The notes: generated from the letters alone by a model not told the origin. Positions 33,856 through 41,920 are shown, counted from the first letter of the stretch. The stretch: DNA of 47,061 nucleotides from Acetobacteraceae bacterium (GCA_947455205.1 CANGNF010000040.1:1-47061), one strand, 5' to 3'. Numbers and translations are program-made.

Positions 33856-34749
33856 CTACTCCTTCGCGCCCGCAAGCGCCTCTATGCGGCGGCGAATGCC
33901 GCCCCATTGGCTGCGCCCCACCGTCACCGGCGCCCGGCTGCCCAGGCCGCGCGCCCAAACGGCGCGCAGGCCCAGCGCGGTGATCGCGTCGCGGTCCATG
34001 CCGCCCGGCGGCGCCGCCAGATCCACCAGCAGCGCGTGCTTCGGCAGCAGCGCCAGCGCATCGGCGTTCAGCACCCGGGCGGGAATGCTGGAGAGGACGA
34101 TATCCGCGCCCGGCAGCACCTCCGCCAGCGCGCCGAACTCATGCGGCTCGGCCCCGGCGGCGTAGGCTTCCGCCCGCTGCACAGGGTTGCGCGCCACCAC
34201 ATGCACCCGCGCGCCCAGCCCCACCAGCGCGCGGCAGGCCAACCCGCCGATGGTGCCATGCCCCAGCATGACGATGCGCGCGCGGTGGATGGTGATGTCG
34301 GTGTTCTCGATGATGACGCGCAGCATCCCCTCCACGATGGCAGGGCCGCGCAGCAGCATCAGGTCGTCATCCCACTCGTATTCATGCAGGGCGATGTCCA
34401 GCGCCTCGCAATGCGCCTTCAGCTTCGCGTCGGCCCAGCCCAGGATGATGTTGGCCGGCGCCCGCATCCCCGCCAGCATTTCCCGCGAGGGTATCAGCCG
34501 GCCGTCATGCGCGGGCGCGAACAGCGCGCCATCGGCGGCGATGCCGGGAATGGGGAACAGGGCAATGTCAGCCCCGGCCAGCGCCTCCGCCGCGCTGGCG
34601 CAGCGCGTCACGCCGGCAATGCCGCCTTCGGGCCAGGGAAAGCCGAAGGCGCGGACCGTGGCGCCGGTCGCCTGGGCGCAGCGGGCGATCTCCTGCTCAC
34701 GCCGGTCGCCGGCAACCATGGCGATGCTCAACCGCGTCCAGTCCACCAT
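33856..34749 (-). CDS. Dipicolinate synthase subunit A-like dehydrogenase
   Basis: A 297-residue protein with the two-domain layout of DpaA (SpoVFA), which in Bacillus makes dipicolinate from a tetrahydrodipicolinate derivative. The N-terminal domain begins LSIAMVAGDRREQEIARCA, matching the GGDxRQxE pattern of DpaA. A conserved linker GPAIVEGMLRVIIENTDITIH leads into a Rossmann motif, IVMLGHGTIGGLACRAL, with GxGxxG at 163-168. Then come DIVLSSIPARVLN and LLVDLAAPPGGMD, all as in DpaA. No DpaB flavoprotein or sporulation gene is present, so its reaction here is probably different, acting on a related imino or pyridine acid. It heads a leftward operon behind a TGTGATCACA palindrome. Confidence 0.75.
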   Translation of the reverse strand: MVDWTRLSIAMVAGDRREQEIARCAQATGATVRAFGFPWPEGGIAGVTRCASAAEALAGADIALFPIPGIAADGALFAPAHDGRLIPSREMLAGMRAPANIILGWADAKLKAHCEALDIALHEYEWDDDLMLLRGPAIVEGMLRVIIENTDITIHRARIVMLGHGTIGGLACRALVGLGARVHVVARNPVQRAEAYAAGAEPHEFGALAEVLPGADIVLSSIPARVLNADALALLPKHALLVDLAAPPGGMDRDAITALGLRAVWARGLGSRAPVTVGRSQWGGIRRRIEALAGAKE

Positions 34750-34776
34750 GCCCCCGCTTGCCCGTCGCGGTCATGG

Positions 34777-34786
34777 TGTGATCACA
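34777..34786. promoter_or_regulatory. Putative GntR operator 3 (TGTGATCACA)
   Basis: A perfect 10-bp palindrome, 28 bases before the ATG of the dpaA-like gene, in the 49-bp gap after gntR. A minus-strand TTGACA (34802 to 34797) overlaps the gntR stop codon and ends 10 bases from the palindrome. Together they look like a repressible internal promoter, although no good -10 is visible. Confidence 0.65.
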
Positions 34787-34798
34787 GCCGAGAAGCTG

Positions 34799-35530
34799 TC
34801 AACCCCGCGCCACCCGGCGCTCCGGCGCTTCCACCCGCCCAGTGGCGAAATGCGGCGTCACCAGCAGCGCTTCCGCCGTCTTGTTGATATCGCGCTCGAT
34901 CGCCAGCCGCGCCTCGGTCGGGTCGCCGTCGCGCAGCGCCTGGATCAGTTCCAGGTGGTGGGTGCCGTCCCAGTGCATCCCGGCCGTCGAGCTCAGTGCC
35001 AAATGCATGAATGGCCCGGCCTGCAGCCACAGCCCCTGGATGATCGGCATCAGCACGGTGGACTGCGCGGCCTCGTACAAGGCGAAGTGGAAGCGCTGGT
35101 TCATCACCAGGCTGCGCCGCATGTCGCCGCTCTCGAAGGCCTTGCGCGACATGGCGTGGATCTTCTCCAGCGCCAGGATCTGCCGGGGCGCCACCACCCG
35201 GCACGCCGCCTCGGTGGCAATGCCCTCCAGCGCGCGGCGCACGCCGAGCAGCTCGGCCAGCCGGTCCCGGGTCATCCGCGGCACCTGCATGGTGCGGTTG
35301 GGCAGCATCTCCAGCGCGCCCTCCACGATCAGGCATCGCACCGCCTGGCGCACCGGCATGGGGCTGACGCCCAGGTTGGCGGCCAGGTTGCGCAGCGTCA
35401 GCACCTGGCCCGGCAGGAACACGCCGCTCATGAAGCGGTCGCGCAGCTCGGAGTAAACCTGCTCCTCCACGCTGCCCTGCTGCGCGGCCTGGTCCTTCAG
35501 GACGGGTACGGCACCGACGCGGCGGATCAC
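34799..35530 (-). CDS. GntR-family (FCD/FadR-type) transcriptional regulator
   Basis: A 243-residue regulator. Residues about 20-85 form the winged helix typical of GntR (EQVYSELRDRFMSGVFLPGQ, then LRNLAANLGVSPMPVRQAVRCLIVEGALEM), and about 92-220 an FCD ligand-binding domain (RLAELLGVRRALEGIATEAAC, NQRFHFALYEAA, LIQALRDGDPTEARLAIERDI). FCD regulators usually sense small organic acids. The start is put at GTG 35530, with GGGGTGA a few bases upstream; a TTG at 35587 would add unlike sequence. Four GTGATCAC palindromes in the cluster are its likely operators, one in its own promoter region. Confidence 0.92.
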   Translation of the reverse strand: MIRRVGAVPVLKDQAAQQGSVEEQVYSELRDRFMSGVFLPGQVLTLRNLAANLGVSPMPVRQAVRCLIVEGALEMLPNRTMQVPRMTRDRLAELLGVRRALEGIATEAACRVVAPRQILALEKIHAMSRKAFESGDMRRSLVMNQRFHFALYEAAQSTVLMPIIQGLWLQAGPFMHLALSSTAGMHWDGTHHLELIQALRDGDPTEARLAIERDINKTAEALLVTPHFATGRVEAPERRVARG

Positions 35531-35593
35531 GGCTTCACCCCATTTCGGCCTGGCGCCAGCAGGCGGCGATATTTTGCGCGTTGACAAGCAGCC

Positions 35594-35607
35594 ACTGTGA
35601 TCACAGT
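35594..35607. promoter_or_regulatory. Putative GntR operator 4 (14-bp palindrome)
   Basis: ACTGTGATCACAGT is a perfect 14-bp palindrome and the most symmetric of the four sites. It lies between gntR and the divergent Mo-enzyme genes. On the plus strand a perfect TTGACA (35581-35586) precedes it, so it would occupy the spacer of a promoter for the Mo-enzyme genes. Autoregulation plus control of the oxidoreductase is likely. Confidence 0.7.
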
Positions 35608-35658
35608 CTTTTTCTCGTGTCGAGCCGGAAGCGGCAACATAGCCGGGGGAGCCTTGCC

Positions 35659-35709
35659 GTGCATCCCGTTCCCAGCATCATCCTCAACAACATCCGGCGG
35701 ATCGGCTAG
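35659..35709 (+). CDS. Possible 16-residue leader peptide
   Basis: GTG-started frame encoding MHPVPSIILNNIRRIG, with GGGGGAG (35644-35650) about eight bases upstream and a TAG stop three bases before the next gene's ATG. The downstream FAD-subunit gene has only a weak ribosome-binding site of its own, so the frame could couple or tune its translation. There is no homology support; it may be chance. Confidence 0.35.
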   Translation: MHPVPSIILNNIRRIG

Positions 35710-35712
35710 CGC

Positions 35713-36525
35713 ATGGGCGCGTACTGGCGGCCCGGCGACCTCGCCGAGGCGCTGCACATCCTGCGCTCGGCGCGGCCCCGCATCCTCGCCGGTGGCACCC
35801 GCCTGGTGCGCGGCGCCACGCCGGCGGACTGGGACCAGGACTGGCTGGACATCACCGGCATCGCGGCGCTGCAGGGCATTGCCGCCACGGCGCAGGGCTG
35901 GCGCATCGGTGCCGCCACCACCTGGACCGCGCTGCTGGCGGCGCCCATCGCCGCGCTGCGCCAGGCTGCCGCTACCGTCGCCTCGCCGCAGGTGCGCCAC
36001 CAGGCGACCATCGGCGGCAACCTGGCCGCGCGTTTCGCCTCGGCCGATGGCGCCCCCGCCCTGCTGGCGCTGGACGCGGTGCTGGAAGTGACCTGCGCCG
36101 AGGCCACGCGCCAGCTGCCGCTGGGGCAGTTCCTGGCCGGCTCCGCCCTGGCGCCGAATGAACTCATCACCGCCATCCTGGTGCCCCAGTGCACGCACAG
36201 CGCCTTCGCCAAGCACGGCTCCCGCCAGGCGGTGAACGTGGCCGAGGTCACCGCCGCGGTGCGGCTGGACTTCACCGATGGCCGCGTCAGCGGCGCCGGG
36301 CTGGCGCTGGGCGGGTGCCTGGCGGCGGCGCAGCGCCTGCCTGCGCTGGAAGCAGCGCTGCTGGGCCAGCCAGCCACCAACCTTGCCGCCCTGGTCACGC
36401 CTGACGCGCTGGCGCACCTCACGCTGCTGGACGACTTCCGCGCCCCCGCCCCCTATCGCCAGCATGTCGCCGCCACGCTGCTGCGCCGCCTGCTGACCGC
36501 CCTGGCGCCGGAGGCCGTGGCATGA
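35713..36525 (+). CDS. Xanthine-dehydrogenase-family FAD-binding (medium) subunit
   Basis: A 270-residue CoxM/XdhB-type FAD subunit: RPGDLAEALHIL, ARPRILAGGTRLVRG, IGAATTWTALLA, and the FAD-contact motif ATVASPQVRHQATIGGNLA. It passes electrons from the Fe-S clusters of its partner to an acceptor. Its stop overlaps the next gene by ATGA. It is divergent from gntR, downstream of the 14-bp palindrome. The TLLDDFRAPAPYRQHVAATLL C-terminal pattern is standard. Confidence 0.9.
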   Translation: MGAYWRPGDLAEALHILRSARPRILAGGTRLVRGATPADWDQDWLDITGIAALQGIAATAQGWRIGAATTWTALLAAPIAALRQAAATVASPQVRHQATIGGNLAARFASADGAPALLALDAVLEVTCAEATRQLPLGQFLAGSALAPNELITAILVPQCTHSAFAKHGSRQAVNVAEVTAAVRLDFTDGRVSGAGLALGGCLAAAQRLPALEAALLGQPATNLAALVTPDALAHLTLLDDFRAPAPYRQHVAATLLRRLLTALAPEAVA

Positions 36526-39227
36526 CCCGCTTCACCGTCAACGGCACGCCCTGCACCACGGAGCCCTCCGCCCAGCGCCTGACGGACTACCTCCGCACCG
36601 CGCTGGCGCTGAAGGGAACGCGGCAAGGCTGTGGCGAGGGCGATTGCGGCGCCTGCACCGTACTGGTGGACGGCGCCCCGCTCTGTGCCTGCCTGCTGCC
36701 GGTCGGGCGGCTGGACGGCGCCGAGATCCGCACCGTGGAATCCCTGGCGCCCGCTGGCGACCTCTCCCCGCTGCAACAGGCCTTCCGCCGGCACGACGCC
36801 GCGCAGTGCGGCTTCTGCACGGCGGGAATGCTGATGACCGCGACGGCACTGCTGGCCGCCAACCCGCACCCCAGCGCTGAGGAAGTGCGCGAGGCGCTCT
36901 CCGGCGTGCTTTGCCGCTGCACTGGCTACCAGGCCATCATCGACGCCGTGCTGGACGCCAGCGCCGCCCCCAGCGCCGCGCCGGATGGCATCGGCACCCG
37001 CGCGCCCCGGCTGGACAGCCAGCGCAAGGTCAGTGGGCAGGAAAGCTATGGCGCCGATGGCATCCCCGCCGGCGCGCTCTGGGTGCGGCTGATCCGCTCG
37101 CCGCATCACCGCGCCGCGGTTGAGATCGGCGACCTGGCGCCGGTGCTGGCGGCGCATCCCGGCCTGGTCGCGATCTACACCGGCCATGACTTCCCCAACA
37201 ACAGCCACGGCTACACCCCCAGCAGCTACGACCAGCCGGCGCTGGCAACCGGCCATGTGCGCCATTTCGGCGAACCGGTGCTGGCGCTGGTCGGCCCGCG
37301 CCATGTCATCGACCGCATCCCGGAAGCCGCGCTGCCCATCAGCTACACGCCGGAAGCGCCGGTCTTCGGCGTGCAGGCCGCCATGGCCGGCGACCGCCTG
37401 GTGCAGCAGCATCGCGCCGACAACCTGCTGATCCGCAGCGCCGTCCGCAGCGGCAATGCGCCTGCCGCCTTCGCCACCTGCCACGCCATCGCCCAAGGCA
37501 GCTTCGACACCCCCTTCGTCGAACATGCCTACATGGAGCCGGAGGCCGGCTGGGCGCAGCGCATCGGCGACCGGCTGGAGATGCATGTCTCCACCCAGGG
37601 GCCGTACCATGTGCAGCGCCTGGTCGCGCATATGCTGGACCTGCCGGCCGAAAGCGTGCGCGTGCGCCCCACCGCCGTCGGTGGCGGCTTCGGCGGCAAG
37701 TTCGACATGTCGGTGCATCCCGTTGTCGCGCTGGCCGCCTGGCAGCTGGGCCGCCCCGTCGCCTGCGTGTTCGGGCGAGAGGAGAGCATGGCCTCCTCCA
37801 CCAAGCGCCACCCCGCCAGCATCACCGCGCGCCTGGGGGCGGACGCCGAAGGCCGGCTGCTGGCGGCCGAGGTCAATACCGAGCTCGACACCGGCGCCTA
37901 TACCAGCGCCGGCCCCACGGTTGCGATCCGCATCCCCATCCACGGCGCCGGGCCGTACCGCGTGCCGCACCAGGCCAACACCGCCCGCGCCTGGTTCACC
38001 AATGTCACGCCGGCCGGCGGCTTCCGCGGCTTCGGCATCCCGCAGGTCGCCTTCGCGCATGAGACGCTGATGGACGACCTGGCCGCACGGCTGGGCCTGG
38101 ACCGCTGGGAAATACGCCGCCGCAACGCGCTGGCCGCCGGCGACACCATCTGCACCGGGCAGCGGCTGGAACACTCCGCCGGCCTGGGCGCCTGCCTGGA
38201 TGCGCTGCAGCCGCGCTGGCAGGAATGGCAGGCCGCCTGCGATGCCCACAACGCCACGCCCGGGCCGCTGCGGCGTGGCGTCGGCATCGGCTGCATGTGG
38301 TACGGCATCGGCGCCACCTCGCAGGCCAACCCGTCCAGCATCCAACTCGGCCTCGCCGCCGATGGCCGGCTGACCCTCTATTCCGGGGTTGTCGAACTTG
38401 GCCAGGGCGGCAGCACCGCCATGGCGCAGATCGCCGCCGAGGCGCTGGGCGTGCCGCTCACCGCCATCGATGTGGTCATGGGCGATACCGACCGCACGCT
38501 GGACGCCGGCAAGACCTCCGCCTCCCGTCAGACCTTCATCAGTGGCCGCGCCACCTTCGAGGCCGCGCAGGAACTCCGCCGCGAGCTGTGCCGCCTGGCC
38601 AATGCCGGGCCGGACGCCGCCCTGCGGTTCGAAGGCGCCCAGGTTCGCGTCACCGAAGCCGGCCAGGAACGCCTGGTATCCCTTGCCACCCTGCCGCCGC
38701 TGCCCAGCGGCGACGTCCTGTTCACCACCGGCACCTTCGACCCGCCCGCCGGCAAGCTGGACGTGGATGGCCAGGGCAGCCCCTACGCCACCTACGCCTT
38801 CGGCGCGCAGATCGCGCTGGTGGAGGTGGATACCGAGCTCGGCATGGCCCGGGTGGTCAGCATGGTCGCCGCGCATGATGTCGGCCGCGCGGTCAACCCG
38901 GCCATGGTGGAGGGCCAGATCCGCGGCGGCATCGCCCAGGGCCTGGGCTTCGCGCTGACCGAGGAATACCTGCCCGGCATCACCGACAACCTGCACGACT
39001 ACCTGGTGCCGACCACGCTGGATGTCCCGCCCATCGAGTGCATCCTGGTCGAGGACCTTGAGCCGCTGGGCCCCTACGGCGCCAAGGGTGTCGGCGAGCC
39101 GGCGCTGGTGCCAACCGCGGCGGCCATTGTCGGCGCGGTGCGCCACGCCACCGGCCTGCGCGCGGTGCGGCTGCCCTTGCTGCCGCACCGGTTGAAGGCT
39201 GGGCTGGTCGCACAAGGCCCGGCCTGA
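36522..39227 (+). CDS. Fused [2Fe-2S]/molybdopterin subunit, xanthine dehydrogenase family
   Basis: A 901-residue protein that joins the small Fe-S subunit and the large molybdenum subunit. The first 150 residues hold a plant-type [2Fe-2S] site (GCGEGDCGACTVLVDG) and the second cluster (CGFCTAGM, later CRCTGYQ). From about 165 the Mo-binding domains follow, with VRPTAVGGGFGGKFD and a C-terminal GAKGVGEPALVPT that supplies the catalytic Glu. Such enzymes hydroxylate N-heterocycles or oxidise aldehydes with water. Given the DpaA-like and tautomerase genes in the same putative regulon, hydroxylation of a pyridine- or other ring carboxylate is plausible. It needs molybdate. Confidence 0.92.
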   Translation: MTRFTVNGTPCTTEPSAQRLTDYLRTALALKGTRQGCGEGDCGACTVLVDGAPLCACLLPVGRLDGAEIRTVESLAPAGDLSPLQQAFRRHDAAQCGFCTAGMLMTATALLAANPHPSAEEVREALSGVLCRCTGYQAIIDAVLDASAAPSAAPDGIGTRAPRLDSQRKVSGQESYGADGIPAGALWVRLIRSPHHRAAVEIGDLAPVLAAHPGLVAIYTGHDFPNNSHGYTPSSYDQPALATGHVRHFGEPVLALVGPRHVIDRIPEAALPISYTPEAPVFGVQAAMAGDRLVQQHRADNLLIRSAVRSGNAPAAFATCHAIAQGSFDTPFVEHAYMEPEAGWAQRIGDRLEMHVSTQGPYHVQRLVAHMLDLPAESVRVRPTAVGGGFGGKFDMSVHPVVALAAWQLGRPVACVFGREESMASSTKRHPASITARLGADAEGRLLAAEVNTELDTGAYTSAGPTVAIRIPIHGAGPYRVPHQANTARAWFTNVTPAGGFRGFGIPQVAFAHETLMDDLAARLGLDRWEIRRRNALAAGDTICTGQRLEHSAGLGACLDALQPRWQEWQAACDAHNATPGPLRRGVGIGCMWYGIGATSQANPSSIQLGLAADGRLTLYSGVVELGQGGSTAMAQIAAEALGVPLTAIDVVMGDTDRTLDAGKTSASRQTFISGRATFEAAQELRRELCRLANAGPDAALRFEGAQVRVTEAGQERLVSLATLPPLPSGDVLFTTGTFDPPAGKLDVDGQGSPYATYAFGAQIALVEVDTELGMARVVSMVAAHDVGRAVNPAMVEGQIRGGIAQGLGFALTEEYLPGITDNLHDYLVPTTLDVPPIECILVEDLEPLGPYGAKGVGEPALVPTAAAIVGAVRHATGLRAVRLPLLPHRLKAGLVAQGPA

Positions 39228-39243
39228 GCGCGAGGCGCCGGCC

Positions 39244-39630
39244 TCAGTCGCCGACGTAGGCGGTGGTCGCGATCTCCACCAGGAAGTCCGGCCGCACCAG
39301 CGGCGACTGGATGCAGTAGCGGGCCGGCGGCGCCTCGGGGAAGTATTCCTTGTAGACCGCGTTCATCGCCGCGTAGTCGGCCATGTCCTTCAGGAAGATC
39401 TGGTTGAACACCACGCTCTTCAGCGAGCCACCACCGGCCGCCAGCACGGACTTGATGGCTTCCAGCACATCCCGCGTCTGCGCCCCCGCATCGCCGGGGT
39501 GCAGCGTCTCGCCCTTCGGCCCAATCGCCAGCGTGCCGGAGACGTAGATGAACCCGCCGGCCTTGGTGCCGGGGCTGTAGGGCGCCAGCGGCGGCGGTGA
39601 ACCCGGCGGGATGATCGGCTGTATCGGCAT
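39244..39630 (-). CDS. RidA/RutC-family enamine/imine deaminase
   Basis: A 128-residue Rid-superfamily protein very like RutC, which helps turn 3-aminoacrylate to malonate semialdehyde in the uracil Rut pathway. Shared blocks: [59 protein letters not shown] (in pieces), [20 protein letters not shown]. The general Rid role is to hydrolyse reactive enamines/imines, which fits a pathway with imine-forming dehydrogenases. No rutA, rutB, rutD, rutE or rutF is present, so I leave out the symbol. It converges with the Mo-enzyme gene, 16 bases away. Confidence 0.88.
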   Translation of the reverse strand: MPIQPIIPPGSPPPLAPYSPGTKAGGFIYVSGTLAIGPKGETLHPGDAGAQTRDVLEAIKSVLAAGGGSLKSVVFNQIFLKDMADYAAMNAVYKEYFPEAPPARYCIQSPLVRPDFLVEIATTAYVGD

Positions 39631-39690
39631 CGGCTTGCTCCTCAGGAAAGCCGGCAGCGTGGCACCGCCACGCCGCTGCCGGCAACCGCC

Positions 39691-40809
39691 TCAGGCCATG
39701 AAGGCCAGCAGATGCCGCACCACGGCCGCCGGCTGTTCCTGCTGCACCCAATGCCCGGCGCCCTCCACCAGGTGGGTGCCGCGCCAGTCCGTGCAGGCCT
39801 CTGACGCCATGCGTTCCAGCGCGCCAGGGTTCTGCTGAATGCCCCAGTCCTGCGCGCCCGCGATGAAGGTGCTGGGCACCTCGATCCGCCGGCCGGCGAA
39901 GGCTTCCAGCAGGCCGTTGTAGCGGCCGGTGGTGCGGCAGCGGTAGCAGGTCAGCGCGCCCTCGAACCCGGTGCGGCTGTACTCGGCGGCGTAGACCGCC
40001 ATCTCCGCCTCGGTGAGCCACTTGTTGGCAGCCACCTCGGCCGGCGAGGGCATGTGGTGCGCCACCGTCTCCGGCATCGTCTCGCCCAGGTCCATCACGT
40101 AGTAGGTGGGCATTTTCGCCAGTTCCTCGGCCACCCAGCCTTTCAACGGAAACGGCTTGTTCTCGGCCCAGTCGGCGCTCTTGTGGTGGTAGTAGGCGCG
40201 CAGGAAGGCCTGCATGCCCTGCGGCGGGTTCTCCATGTCCGGCCCGGCCCGGCGTTCGGAGTAGTACCACTGGTAGTGCTTGCGCGGCCGCGGCAGCGCC
40301 GCCAGCGCGGCATGCACGTCGGCCGGTGGCGCCATGCCGTCGCGGATCGTGGGCGGCCCGCCGAAGGGCGCGCTCATGATCGCCATGCGGCGGAACACGT
40401 CGCCGCGCAGCAGCGCGCACCAGGCGGCGACGCTGGCGCCGTAGTCGTGCCCCACCACGGCGGCGGCATGGTCATGGCCGGTGGCGCGCACTACGCCCAG
40501 CGCGTCCCGCACCAGGTTGGGCAGGGTGTACAGCGCCAGGTCGCCGTCGAAATCGCCCACCCAGCCGGTGGTGCGGCCATAGCCGCGCTGGTCCGGCGCC
40601 ACCACGTGGTAGCCCGCCGCCGCCAGTGCCGGCATCACATGCCGCCAGGAATAGGCCAGTTCCGGAAAGCCGTGCAGCAGCAGCAGCAGCGGGTCGCCGG
40701 GGTTGCCGGCTTCCAGGATATGCACCCGCAGGCCGTTGATGTCGGGCAGGAGGCGGGCGGTGATGCCCGCGGGCAGGGCGCTGGCGTCCAGCGGCGGCAG
40801 GTCGGTCAT
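39691..40809 (-). CDS. Alpha/beta hydrolase, epoxide-hydrolase-like
   Basis: A 372-residue alpha/beta hydrolase. The oxyanion motif HGFPE is at 46-50, the nucleophile is Asp122 in GHDYGA, the likely acid is the Asp in AGAQDW and the base is the His in EGAGHWVQQEQP. An Asp nucleophile with HGFPE and DQRGYGRT is the pattern of epoxide hydrolases and haloacetate dehalogenases. The start at MTDLPPLD (40809) has GGGGAG nine bases upstream; the longer frame to 40851 lacks family similarity. It is 60 bases upstream of the RidA gene on the same strand and may form an operon with it. Confidence 0.87.
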   Translation of the reverse strand: MTDLPPLDASALPAGITARLLPDINGLRVHILEAGNPGDPLLLLLHGFPELAYSWRHVMPALAAAGYHVVAPDQRGYGRTTGWVGDFDGDLALYTLPNLVRDALGVVRATGHDHAAAVVGHDYGASVAAWCALLRGDVFRRMAIMSAPFGGPPTIRDGMAPPADVHAALAALPRPRKHYQWYYSERRAGPDMENPPQGMQAFLRAYYHHKSADWAENKPFPLKGWVAEELAKMPTYYVMDLGETMPETVAHHMPSPAEVAANKWLTEAEMAVYAAEYSRTGFEGALTCYRCRTTGRYNGLLEAFAGRRIEVPSTFIAGAQDWGIQQNPGALERMASEACTDWRGTHLVEGAGHWVQQEQPAAVVRHLLAFMA

Positions 40810-40915
40810 GGCAGGCGTCTCCCCTGGTGTTGGGGCGCAGCCTAGCCGCAACCGGCCGAATGTTTGAGAGACTGATTCACCGCTTCGACCGCTTCGCGCC
40901 TGCGCGGATCAGGCT

Positions 40916-41920
40916 CTACGCCAGCTTGCGCGGCTTCGGCGTGCGCGGCTCCTCGAAGCCGAAGAACTTGAACGTCGCCTTCATGTGCGGCGGCAGAGGC
41001 GCGGCAATCTCCAGCGTGCCGCTGACCGGGTGCGGCAGCACCAGGCTGCGGGCATGCAGGTGCAGCTTGCCGTCCAGCCCCTCCATATGCGCCGCCGAGC
41101 CGCCATACTTGCCGTCGCCCTGGATCGGGCAGCCCAGCGCCTCCGCGCAATGCACGCGCAGCTGGTGGGTGCGCCCGGTCACCGGCCGCAGTTCCAGCCA
41201 GGCGGCCTTGCGCTTGGCCGCGTCCAGCGTGGAAAAGTCGGTGATCGCCCGCGCCCCCAGCCGGGGGTCGTGCATGCCGATGGCGTTGCGCGCCTCCTCC
41301 ACCGCCACCACGCGTTCCCCACGCGGGCCGCCTTGTTTCGCCAAGGCAAGATCAATGCGGCCTTCGGGCGGCGTCGGCTCGCCGACCACCACGGCCCAGT
41401 AGGTCTTCTGCATCTCCCGCCCGCGGAAGCTCTCGGCCAGCTTGGCCGCGGCATGCGGGGTGCGCGCCAGCAGCAGCACGCCCGACGTGTCCTTGTCCAG
41501 CCGGTGCACCAGGCGCGGCCGGTCCTCGGAGCCGAAGCGCAGGGCGTCCAGCATGGCGTCCAGGTTCTTGATGATCCCAGGCCCGCCCTGCACCGCCAGG
41601 CCAGAGGGCTTGTCGATCGCGATCACCTCGTTGTCGCGGTAGATCACCATGGCTTCCAGGGCGCGCTGCTCGCGCTCATCCACCTTCACGGTCTTGCGCG
41701 TCTCGGGCGGCGGGCCTTCGGGCAGCGGCGGGATGCGGACCTCCTGGCCCTCGGCCAGGCGGGTATTGGCCTCGGCGCGCTTGCCATCCACCCGCACCTG
41801 GCCGGTGCGCAGCATCTTCTGCAGCGCGCCCTGGGTGAGTTGCGGGAAGTGGCGGCGGAACCAGCGGTCCAGCCGGGTATCGGCGTCGCCGGCGGTCACG
41901 GTGCGGGTCTGAACGGTCAT
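40916..41920 (-). CDS. 23S rRNA pseudouridine synthase, RluC/RluA family
   Basis: A 334-residue RNA-modifying enzyme. Residues about 10-70 form an S4 RNA-binding domain (TRLDRWFRRHFPQLTQGALQKMLRTGQVRVDG in blocks), followed by the RluA-type catalytic domain with HRLDKDTSG, where Asp142 is the catalytic residue, and the late motif GRTHQLRVH. It isomerises uridines in 23S rRNA; RluC is the likeliest ortholog (955/2504/2580 in E. coli). The ATG at 41920 is the family start; a much longer in-frame reading upstream is spurious. A short Arg/Lys-rich tail ends the protein. Confidence 0.9.
   Translation of the reverse strand: MTVQTRTVTAGDADTRLDRWFRRHFPQLTQGALQKMLRTGQVRVDGKRAEANTRLAEGQEVRIPPLPEGPPPETRKTVKVDEREQRALEAMVIYRDNEVIAIDKPSGLAVQGGPGIIKNLDAMLDALRFGSEDRPRLVHRLDKDTSGVLLLARTPHAAAKLAESFRGREMQKTYWAVVVGEPTPPEGRIDLALAKQGGPRGERVVAVEEARNAIGMHDPRLGARAITDFSTLDAAKRKAAWLELRPVTGRTHQLRVHCAEALGCPIQGDGKYGGSAAHMEGLDGKLHLHARSLVLPHPVSGTLEIAAPLPPHMKATFKFFGFEEPRTPKPRKLA

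Noticed and set aside
33856..34749. Spore dipicolinate synthesis
   Set aside because: No DpaB, no sporulation genes, and the organism looks like a Gram-negative alphaproteobacterium.
39244..40809. A Rut pyrimidine operon (rutC plus hydrolase as rutD)
   Set aside because: The hydrolase has an Asp nucleophile and HGFPE, unlike RutD, and rutA/rutB are absent.
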